A DNA stretch of 64,000 bases from Delphinapterus leucas (lineage: Eukaryota > Chordata > Mammalia > Artiodactyla > Monodontidae), in contig NW_022098021.1 in the NCBI RefSeq assembly GCF_002288925.2, positions 4,537,749 through 4,601,748 of the forward strand, in the 5' to 3' direction. Both the position numbers and the translations under genes were made by a program. The notes under the pieces were generated by a model. That model saw only the letters and a list, made by a program, of their open reading frames with translations. It did not search any database and was not told the origin of the DNA. Positions 55,696 to 64,000 of the stretch are shown piece by piece. How positions within the stretch are numbered: position 1 is the first letter of the stretch; the number at the start of each line of letters is the position of its first letter.

Positions 55696-57184
55696 AAGCC
55701 AAGCCCCTGCTTGGAGCTGCCAGGGCGGTGCCGTCTTCACGCCGGACTTACCCCATCCTGCCCCCATCTGTTTGCTCTGGAACTGCGTCATGAGGGGAAA
55801 AATCAAGCTTTCAGAAGCGGGCGGCTCCTCCTGGCCGCACAACATGGCCAGCGATCCCTGCAGGGGGGCCTCCTTTTCAACTCTGAGAGAGCTGCTTCTG
55901 GAGGTGACAGGGCTCAGCGCACCGAAGCTGAGACCCAGGGAGACTGGGCCACCCAATGGAACCTCAGGGCCCCTCGGGGAGATGGGGGGGTCACACGGGA
56001 CTACTGGAAAGTCTCCGGAATCAGGACACCTCGGCTGGCTGTCCGTGCCCATCCTTAGGCCTGTCTGCTTTCCCTCGGGTGGAAGGAGGGCCTTCCTCCC
56101 TCAAGCCAGGGTGCAGGACTGAGGATTAGGGTAAGAGGGGCATTTCCAGCAGACGTGTGTTCCCCTCCCCCCCACAAGCGCACCCCCAACCATCTGAGAC
56201 CCCCAGCCAGCAGGCAAGGACCCTGCGTCCAGAGCCTCATCTTGTAGGCATGTCAGAAACACAGAGCCACGGCCAGCCCGGGACCCCAGAAAGGGGCGCC
56301 GGACACAGGGCAGGAAACCACACAGCCGCAGGTGCGTGTGGAGAGCATCCCGCTCTTGGCGGCCCCAGATGTCCGGTGGAGACTCACCCAGCACCCATCC
56401 CAAGATGCTGCCGCCGGCGGGTCCCAGGGACCATCTCCACCCAGCTGTGCTTTCCCAATAGGCCCACAAAAGTGATCTAGGCAACCAAGAGGATTCTCAA
56501 TGCCCTTGGGTACTGTGTTAGCTTTAATACATCGTCAGGGAGCAGGGAGGTCGGGTCTTCATTGCTTCTTTGGTAACCTCCAACGACGTCCCTCAAGCAT
56601 GTTTCGTTGAGGAATGCACAGACTGCATTCAGGCTGCGTGGGGATTCCAGAACACTCGACCGTGAGCCAGAAGTACCAGGCGGGAGAGAAGCACAGAGCA
56701 GCCTCCGGTGGATCTTTCCAGTTCTGTTCACGCAGAAATTTCTGTCAGCCACGTGCCCCTTCATTCCGTGCCGTGTCAAGACCGCGTGTCAACTCAGCTC
56801 GGGAAGCCTCACCTCTGCTAGCTGTGTGGTCTGTGTTTGGAGACAGCGCCTGACTTGATCTCCGGATGCATTAAATTAGACAGCAAGGGCCCACGCCAAG
56901 GCCCCTGACAACCTTGCCCCGTCTCCAGTGTGTTCCCAGGGCAGCGACACCACGGCTAGGGCACAGACTACGGAGGGAGCGCAGGTCCCACGTGCCTGCT
57001 GGGACTGGGTCTCTGGGAGGCTGGTTGACCTTGCACCTGAGTGAGCCTGCCTCACCCAACCCTGCAGGGAAGGCTCCCGAGATAAAACGAGATGCCTGTG
57101 ACGGTCCTCAAACAGCTCGGTGTAGACACACCAAGTGTGACGGTTGCTCCAAAAGAGTCAGCCGGACTTTAGGAAATCCGGTTT
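55696..57184. other. Unique sequence
   Basis: No gene or repeat supported. Overlapping two-strand frames of 80-130 codons only. Confidence 0.4.
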
Positions 57185-57845
57185 GTTCATGCAGCACCGC
57201 ACATTGAATGAGTCCCTCCTGTGTGCCAGACACTGCACGAAGCATCATTTATCGTCCAGGCGACTCTAGGCGGGTTCCCCCAGGGACGAAGCATCGAACC
57301 AGACAAAGTTCTTGCTCTCGGGGATGTTACGTTCAAGTGGAGAGACAGGGGATACGTAAGTATACAAACACCAAACAAGGCACTTTCGACCATGACAGAT
57401 GATACAAAGACAATAGCAGGGAGACGTCATCAGGACTGCCTGGTGTGGAGCTGGGCTCCGGATGGTGTGACACTCGGTAGACTGTCTGAGTAGATGCCAC
57501 GGAGCCCAGGTCCGAAGGACGAGGGATGACTGGTCCCAGGAAAATGGGGGTGGGGGGCAGAGTCTCAGGCTACGGATCAACGCGAAGGCCCAGGGGTGGA
57601 GGGAGGGAGCAGTAGGTGGCCAGGGCAGCTGCAGGGCAGAGAGCCAGCCAGCTGGGCTCCGAAATAAGCAGGGTCCAGGCCCCAGAGGCTCTGATGACGG
57701 GCTTGCACTTTATTCTTGATGTAAAGCGAAACCTTAGGAGGGGTGAAGCAGCATACTGTCACCTCCATGAGTGCTTTGGAAAAAGTCCATCTGGCCACAA
57801 TTCAGAGGCTCTGGGCAAGAAGCCTGGATGCAGCCATGCTGTTGA
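57185..57845 (-). mobile_element. L2 LINE, antisense, long piece
   Basis: 'ttgaatgagtccctcctgtg', 'tgccagacactgcacgaagc', 'caaagttcttgctctcgggg', 'gatgttacgttcaagtggag', 'gacagatgatacaaagacaa' and the later 'cttgcactttattcttgatg' occur in antisense L2 order over 650 bases. Confidence 0.8.
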
Positions 57846-57965
57846 GTCAGGAGACTTGGCCAGGCGCCAGACAAGCTGAGGTCACTGGGCGAGTCCCTTA
57901 CCTCTGGCCATAGGGTCTTCACTTGTGACCTGCGGGGTAGACTGGGTGGACCACGGAGCACGAGT
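57846..57965 (+). mobile_element. MIR SINE fragment
   Basis: 'gctgaggtcactgggcgagt', 'cccttacctctggccatagg' and 'gtcttcacttgtgacctgcg' resemble the MIR core. Confidence 0.6.
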
Positions 57966-58229
57966 GACCCCATGAAACGGGGACTCGCCTCGAGTAGCCT
58001 GACGGCTGATGCGGACCCCCAGCTCCTCTACCCTGGGGCTCTCCCTGAGTGGGATGGAGGCCCGTAGGACCCTGGACTGGCAGTGCTTTCCCCAGACCCC
58101 TGTGTGCTTGGCTGGGTGACAGGGACAGCGGGACCTGCCAGCACGGTTATCCACAGGTGCTTGCCTTGCCGGGGCATCCTGCCGGCCCTGCGCTGACTCC
58201 TGAGGTGGGAGCTGTGTTCTCCCTAACCT
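57966..58229. other. Unique sequence
   Basis: Possibly more of the L2 that follows, too diverged to assign. Confidence 0.35.
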
Positions 58230-58515
58230 GTGGGCGTGTGCACAGGATACCCTCTGCCTGCAACGCCTTCTCCTGCCGCTGCTGATTCCTAGCCACGCGC
58301 CCGGTCTGACCCTGGACACCCTTCGTTCAGGAGCCCTCCCAGGAGCCCTGAGTCCTGTCCGGGTGCCTCCCATCCCACCGGAACATCCCTCGGAGCTCTA
58401 AGCCACAGCCCCAGCCCACCTTTCCCAGCAGTCAGAGCCCCCCAGGGGCGGGACCATCCCTGCCCCTGCACAGCACAGCAGGTGCTCAACAAACATTGTG
58501 GAAGGAGTCAATAAG
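58230..58515 (+). mobile_element. L2 LINE 3' end
   Basis: 'taccctctgcctgcaacgcc', 'cccttcgttcaggagccctc', 'gggcgggaccatccctgccc' and the end 'gcaggtgctcaacaaacatt' match sense L2. Confidence 0.72.
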
Positions 58516-58539
58516 CGGGCACCTTTCTAAAGCCATCGG

Positions 58540-58965
58540 AGGCTGGACTGCTCTAAACCATGACGAGGATCACAGCTCAACATCACAGAAATATCTGTTT
58601 AAGCCACTAACTGACAAGGGTTTCTCTGCTAAGACCACTTATTATATGTGTTGAATTCAGACTAGGCAATTTGTGAGTCTTCAAATTCAAGTGGTTTATC
58701 CTGAGTGGAGAGGAGCTGGGAACTGACGGCTCCCTTAGCCCCCAGGTATCTCAGCTGTCAACCCAGCGCAGGGCCTGTAGGGAACCTCAGAGACAACGAG
58801 GACACGCGAGTTAGGGAGGAGCTCGGCCACACCTTCCACAGAGGCCGGCTTAGTTAAACTGACGAGTCACTACTTCAGTTTTTATGTTCCTATGAATATA
58901 CTTACATAAGCAGCCTCGGGTATTGATTTATTTTTCAGCATTCAACAATATCTTTAAGGCCTCGT
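58540..58965. promoter_or_regulatory. Candidate conserved noncoding block
   Basis: AT-rich parts 'ctgtttaagccactaactga', 'cttattatatgtgttgaatt', 'cacttcagtttttatgttcc'-like sequence and 'ggtattgatttatttttcag' lie on both sides of a GC-rich centre (58720-58850). No repeat fits. Role inferred from composition. Confidence 0.25.
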
Positions 58966-59585
58966 GTTTTCAGAACAGCCAGGACGGGTTTATCTCAGAA
59001 TGCCAGCTGGAGTGTGGGTGGCAGTCGGTACCAGCCCGGGGGAGTGGGGAGTCGCCAGGTGGTGCTGGCTCAATCACGCATCACTGAGGAGGAGAAAGGG
59101 AAGGGCAGGGATGCCACCTGCTTCACAGCAACGCAAGATTTCTTTCTTCCAATGGCCTCCGCCTTCAGACCAGCAGCCCAGGTAAGCAGGCGGGGGGAGA
59201 TGCCAGCTTCACACTGCTCAGGCAACCTCAACTCTGAAACTCTGAAAGCCACAACCGGTAAGCAAAGCCCTCTGCCTGCATCTAGAGACACATCTGGGTG
59301 TCTTGGAAGAAAATGGACAAGGCAGCCTTCCCCCAGCATGGCATGCGCGTCCTCCAAACACATGGACTCCGCAAGGCCAGAGCGGCCCAGAGTGGCCCTC
59401 ACAAGGGGCTCCCGCAGTCACTGCAGGCGCCACTGGTGGTCCCAAGACTAGGGATTGAGGGGGCAGACGACCCAAACAGAGACTTATGTGTTCCCAAGAA
59501 GAACCCACGAGCTTGGACAAAACTTTTAGGTTGTTTGTCTCTCAGCAGGGACGTTCTTTCTCAGCAGACAGGGCTCTGCCAACCA

Positions 59586-59625
59586 GGTGTGTGCATGCGT
59601 GCGTGCGTGTGTGTTGTAGTTGTAG
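59586..59625. repeat. (GT)n/(GC)n simple repeat
   Basis: Imperfect tgcg/tgtg array. Confidence 0.9.
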
Positions 59626-60094
59626 CTGTGTGCACATGCATGGGGGCAGCGGGCAGGGCAGGGAACAGGAAAGTGGGAGCGCAAAATCCACCGAACAGCT
59701 TTCCGGCCCAAACTGCCTTCAAGCTAACGGTTTTTCAAAATAAACTACTGACCAGTAGTCCTCCTTCTTTCTACACCCAACCAGGACCGTGCCAGCGCTT
59801 GGGGTATTAACAGCACAGACCGGGAGCCTCCTCCAGGAGCTGAAGGGGCAGGGCCGACCCGAATGCTCTGAACATGCTGGGGCCTCTGTCCGAGAAGCCT
59901 CGTCAGGGAGGGCATCTCCCTAGGCGCCCCTCGCACGCCTCCACCTCCTGACTGTGCACTCCCTGCAGGCCTGTCCAGCTGCCACCCTCAGGACCCTGCC
60001 CAGCCCATTCCTCTCCCAGGGGGTGATGTGTGCCCACCTGCCCGCATCCTGCACCTCCAGCCTCCTGGGACAGCACCCCGGGAAGGCAGCGTGC

Positions 60095-60200
60095 AGAGGG
60101 GTGAAGACGAGGGAGGACTGGGGAGAGTGCAAATAGTGGGCTACTGCAGTGCCTGACACACAGCAAAGTTTCATTACGTGTCAGCTGTTGTTATTAACAA
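60095..60200 (+). mobile_element. MIR SINE 3' fragment
   Basis: 'gcagtgcctgacacacagca', 'aagtttcattacgtgtcagc' and 'tgttgttattaacaagc' match the MIR 3' end. Confidence 0.55.
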
Positions 60201-60735
60201 GCTACTTGCACCCTATCCCAGTGACTGTACCTGAAAAGCAAGGATGCGAAAGACAGAAAGAGATTTCCCCACTTGTATGAACTTGGTGTCTGTTCTATTG
60301 GCATCCTCGGTATTTCTAATTAGACAGTGGAATTTTCCAGGCACAGTAAGGGATTTGTTTTATCTCATCAGTTTAACTTTTTCCAACCAGAGCCTAATTT
60401 CTTTCTCATCTGCTCTGTGACAGGGGCAGAAGGCAGCACAGCTGAGCTGCAGAGAGGACCCTGGGGGGCGGGGGGGGGTCCCCTCGCTCCACCCACTTCC
60501 TCCCCGCTGGCCACTGTGGTCCTGAGATGAGAGGCAGCGGTGACAACAGGATGGGCCCATGCCCACCCATGTCTGCCATCCCTGGGGCTCCCCTGGGGCC
60601 CCCTGCTCTCGCTCTGCATGGTGGGTGGCTGCTTCCTGGGGTTCTCAGGGCTGCGGACCACGAACAGAGCCACCTCGACGGCAAAATAGTAAAGCAACAC
60701 GTGCTCAGCCTCAGTCACACACACAGACCCACTGC
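60201..60735. other. Unique sequence
   Basis: No gene recognised. A G run at 60463-60478. Confidence 0.4.
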
Positions 60736-60835
60736 GCGGTGTTTAGTCAGGACTCTGGAATCTGCAAGATCCAGCTTTAAATCTGAACTCCAGCGTTAAC
60801 TACTTGTGTGAACGAGAGCAAAATCAGGTAGTATC
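60736..60835 (+). mobile_element. MIR SINE 5' half
   Basis: 'gtcaggactctggaatctgc', 'cagctttaaatctgaactcc' and 'agcgttaactacttgtgtga' follow the MIR 5' half. Confidence 0.7.
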
Positions 60836-61007
60836 TTTTTTCCCATTTTTTTATTATGGTAAAATACACATAACAAAACTTACCAAGTGAATTATTTTTG
60901 AGTGCACCATTTAGTGGCGTCACACACATTCATGTCACCCTGCAGACACCACCTTCCATCTCCAGAACTCTTCTCATCCTGCAAAACTGACACCCTAAAT
61001 CCATTTG

Positions 61008-61133
61008 TGTCAGTCAGGGTTCTCCAGAGAAAGAGAACCACGTCCCCACAGACACACCCAGAAATAATGTTTAACCAGCTATCTGGGCACCGCTGGCCCA
61101 GACAAGTTGACACACAAAATTAACCATCACACC
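61008..61133. mobile_element. Old repeat fragment inserted in the L1
   Basis: 'gtcagtcagggttctccaga', 'gaaagagaaccacgtcccca', 'taatgtttaaccagctatct' and 'aagttgacacacaaaattaa' interrupt L1 text between 'ccctaaatccatt' and 'attaaatactcact'. I recognise it as a dispersed mammalian repeat with its middle deleted but cannot name the family. Confidence 0.6.
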
Positions 61134-62363
61134 ATTAAATACTCACTCCCCACCCTCCCCTCCACCTAGCCCTTGGCAACCACCATCCTACTTTCTGTCC
61201 CTATAAATTTGACTACTCTGGTACCTCATGGAAGTGGAATCGTACAGTATTTGTCCTTCTGTCTCTGGCTTGTTTCACTGAGTGTAACATCTCCAAGATT
61301 CATCCATGTTGGTGCATGAGCTGGAATTTCCTTCTCCTTTAAGGCTGAATAATAACTATTCCCTTGCATGTACCGGCCACACTCTACTTATCCATTCATG
61401 GATACTTGGGTTGCTCCCATCTTTTAACTATTGTGAATAATGCTGCTATGAACACAGGTGTACAAATATCTTTTAAGACCCTGCTCAATTCTTTTTGATA
61501 TATATCCAGAAGTGGAATTTCTGGATCTTATGGTAACTCTATATTCAATTTTTTCAGGAACCACCAAATCGTTTCCCACAGTGGCTGTAACACCTTCCCA
61601 CCAACGGTGCAGGGGGGGGCAATGTCTCCACATCCTTGCCAACACTTGGCTATTTTCTGTTTTTGATAATAGCCATCCTAATAGGTATGAGGTGACTTCT
61701 CACAATTTTGATTTTCATTTTCCTAATAGTGACGCTGAACATCTTTTCATGTGCATTACAGCCATCTGTATCTTCTTTGGAAAACTGTCTGTTTAAGTCC
61801 TTTGCCCACTTATGAGGCGGGTTGTTTGTTTTTTGTTGGTGGTGAGTTGTAGGAGTTCTCTATATGCTGGATATTAATCCCTTATCAGCTATACGATTTG
61901 CAAATATTTCCTCCCATTCTGTGGGTTGCCTTATTATTCTGTTGATAGTCTTTTGATGCACAGAAGTATTTATTTTCTTGAAGTCCAATTTGAATATTTT
62001 TTCTATTATTGCCTGTACCTTTGATGTCACATCCAAGAAATCATTGCCAAATCTAACGTCATGATGCTTTTGTCCTATGTTTTCTTCTTAAAGTTTTATA
62101 ATTTTAGCTCTTACGTTTAGGTCGTTGATCCATTTTGCGTTAATTTTTGCATAAGGTGTTAGGTAAGGGTCCAGCTTCATTCTTCTGTATGTGGATATCC
62201 AGTTTTCCCAGCACCATTTGTTGAAAAGACTGTCTTTTCCCCCATTGAATGTCTCTTGGCACCCTTGTCAAAAATCCTTTGACCACATATGCAAGAGTTT
62301 ATTTCTGGGCTCTCTACTCTATTCCATTAGTCTATATGTCTGTCTTTATGCCAAGACCACACT

Positions 62364-62526
62364 TATTTTCAAAGTCTTTATTGAATTTGTTAAAATATTG
62401 CTTCTGTTTTGGTTTATTTTTGGCTGCAAGGCATGTGGGGTCTTAGCTCCCCAACCAGGGATCGAACCCATACCCCCTGCACTGGAAGGCAAAGTCTTAA
62501 GCACTGGACCACCAGGGAAGTCCCAG
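62364..62526 (-). mobile_element. CHR-1-type SINE, antisense
   Basis: 'caaagtctttattgaatttg', 'ttggctgcaaggcatgtggg', 'ggatcgaacccataccccct' and 'ggaccaccagggaagtccc'. Target site gaccacact at 62355-62363 and 62527-62535. It interrupts the antisense L1. Confidence 0.94.
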
Positions 62527-62640
62527 GACCACACTGTTTTGATTACTGCCGCTTTGTAGTAAGTTTTGAAATCAGGAAATGTGAATCCTCCAACCTTGTT
62601 CTTTTTTTAAGATTGTTTTGGTCGTGTAGTGTCTTAAGCC

Positions 62641-62775
62641 TTAATTTTGCCACGTGTAAAATGGGAAGGATACTCACATCTGCCTCAATGGATCCTGTGT
62701 ATGTGTGTGTCAGATGAGGTAAGGTGTGTAAAGCATTTAGCACTTTGCATGGAATACAGTAAGTTGTATATTAAA
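62641..62775 (+). mobile_element. MIR SINE 3' half
   Basis: 'ttttgccacgtgtaaaatgg', 'gaaggatactcacatctgcc' and 'aaagcatttagcactttgca' follow MIR order. Confidence 0.7.
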
Positions 62776-62939
62776 TTTTTCCATTAATATAAAATGATAT
62801 AAAAATTCCTTTAATGAGTTATTGCCTCTTCCAAATTAACCACTGGATGTGTCTTTGATGTGCAGCCCTCATCTTCAGGAAGACAAGTCAGGGTCCCGGT
62901 GTTTACTGGTCCTGTCTCAGCATAAACAGCTCTAGGCTC
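62776..62939. other. Unique sequence
   Basis: Short AT-rich gap with nothing recognised. Confidence 0.35.
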
Positions 62940-63160
62940 GAGCGGTCAGGCCAGTGTACAAACCACAGCTCTGCCATGTGATAGGCGTGTGGCCCAGGGT
63001 GAAACACTCAATCACGCTGTGCTTTTGGTTTTTTATACTTGAACTGGGCATCATAACACCTACCTCAGAGTCCCTCGGTGAGGGGGAAGGGATACATTTA
63101 AATACTGTGTGTGAAACCCCTAGCTCCATACATGGCACACAGCAAGCACTGAGGACATTC
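62940..63160 (+). mobile_element. MIR SINE, nearly complete
   Basis: 'caaaccacagctctgccatg', 'ggcgtgtggcccagggtgaa', 'ctgggcatcataacacctac' and 'ggcacacagcaagcactgag' cover most of MIR. Confidence 0.85.
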
Positions 63161-63484
63161 CCTATTCCTCCCTCCCCATCTCTCCTTCCTCCCATTTCAT
63201 TCTTGCTCTAGACAGCTTGCTTCCTTGCTTTTCTGCTTTTCCTATGAAAAAAGGTACATGCCATGGTCTCTGACGCAGAAGAATTAACTATCTCTTTAAT
63301 GAAACAAGAAACATGTTTGCCCAAAACAGGGGCACACGATGCCAGGTCCCACCCTTGAGAAAGCCCTGAGTCTATGAGAGCTTGAGATACTGACCATTAT
63401 GCCTAAAGGTCACCACACCCAGCAGTCTGCCGGTCATGGAAGACTGCGGTGGTCTACAGGCAGGTACAGCTCAACCCAGGAGAT
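63161..63484. other. Unique sequence
   Basis: Nothing recognised. Confidence 0.4.
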
Positions 63485-63610
63485 CATTTATGTACTTTTG
63501 CATTTATGTATTCATCAAGAAACACTTATTGGAGGTCTAACACCCAGGCTTGTGCCCACCAGAACCCTGGGTAACGTGGGAAGACAAAAATATACAAAAA
63601 TGCATGCAGA
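63485..63610 (-). mobile_element. L2 LINE 3' end, antisense
   Basis: 'catttatgtattcatcaaga', 'aacacttattggaggtctaa' and 'cgtgggaagacaaaaatata' match antisense L2. Confidence 0.6.
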
Positions 63611-64000
63611 GCAATGCATGCCGTGGAGATGGAGCTGGGTTTATTTAACACCAGCCTCGATCTGCTTCTCTTTCCTGAGCTTCTTTCAGAAAGAACACTA
63701 GAAACGGTAATGAAAAAAAAAAAATTCTAAGTGAATTAAGTCCACATTAGAGCAGCGTTTGTCAGGCACGCTTCTGCTGTGTTCAGGACCCCAGCTTGGG
63801 CTTCAGACTGACTGGTAAAGCGCTAAACTCTCTCCCCCAAGGGCCGGTCATGATGGGCCAAGAGACAGTTCCCTCCTCCCTGACACCCAGACGTCAGACA
63901 AGGAAAATGTCATTGATGACACTTCAAATTCAAGGTTCAAGTTCAAAGACCTTCTTTGTGTCTTCTCATCACCTGCTCCACCTAAGTCTTCATCTCTGAA
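63611..64000. other. Unique sequence to window end
   Basis: No gene recognised. The open frame running from 63796 to the end has no domain, and the window cuts it. Confidence 0.4.

Larger units (their letters stand above)
58516..60094. other. Unique sequence
   Basis: No gene supported. 58540-58700 and 58850-58960 are AT-rich and not repeat-like. 59000-60090 is mixed, with chance frames. Confidence 0.4.
60850..62640 (-). mobile_element. L1 3' half, antisense, long
   Basis: Antisense L1 over about 1.8 kb: 'tttttattatggtaaaatac' (3' UTR), 'ccttggcaaccaccatccta', 'aagtggaatcgtacagtatt', 'tgtgaataatgctgctatga', 'cagaagtggaatttctggat', 'tataggatgaggtg'-like text, 'atccagttttcccagcacca' and the end 'ttttgaaatcaggaaatgtg'. 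That covers the C-terminal third of ORF2 plus 3' UTR. It is 5'-truncated near 62640, split by pieces at 61008-61133 and 62364-62526, and frame-broken throughout. Confidence 0.92.

Overview
The window is mammalian nuclear DNA, almost certainly from a cetacean. The diagnosis rests on dispersed repeats: about ten copies of the tRNA-derived CHR SINE family, including the long and short forms beginning 'ggcttccctggtggcgcag' or similar, and cetartiodactyl-type L1 ends. Some CHR copies are of a shortened form that, from memory, is typical of whale genomes. I could not support a single host protein-coding exon, tRNA, rRNA or small-RNA gene. The piece looks intergenic or deep-intronic.

Layout. 1-9 kb: unique sequence, an antisense L2, an old L1 ORF1/HAL1-like element (3.7-5.3 kb) split by an L1 3' end, one SINE, and three L1 3' ends in tandem (7.1-8.7 kb) inside an older repeat. 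9-15 kb: unique sequence, a second ORF1-type L1 relic split by two SINEs that share one target site, a CTCF-like motif, and an L1 3' end split by a SINE. 15.6-19.4 kb: two collinear, AT-rich, diverged copies of one ~270-bp sequence about 3.4 kb apart, the most interesting signal here. 19-36 kb: GC-richer unique sequence with MIR and L2 pieces, two L1 3' ends, a SINE and microsatellites. 36.46-42.51 kb: a full-length 6-kb L1 on the plus strand, flanked by an 8-bp target-site duplication, with both reading frames broken. 42.5-64 kb: unique sequence with several AT-rich, conserved-looking blocks, more SINEs (one facing pair), a tiny mariner hairpin, and a long antisense L1 (60.85-62.64 kb).

No set of genes works together here. 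What function exists is probably regulatory: the paired element at 15.66 and 19.04 kb and other AT-rich islands in GC-rich surroundings look like conserved noncoding elements of a regulatory landscape. That is inference from composition and internal similarity; no alignment could be run. Repeat names come from remembered consensus features, and edges are accurate to tens of bases except where a target-site duplication fixes them.
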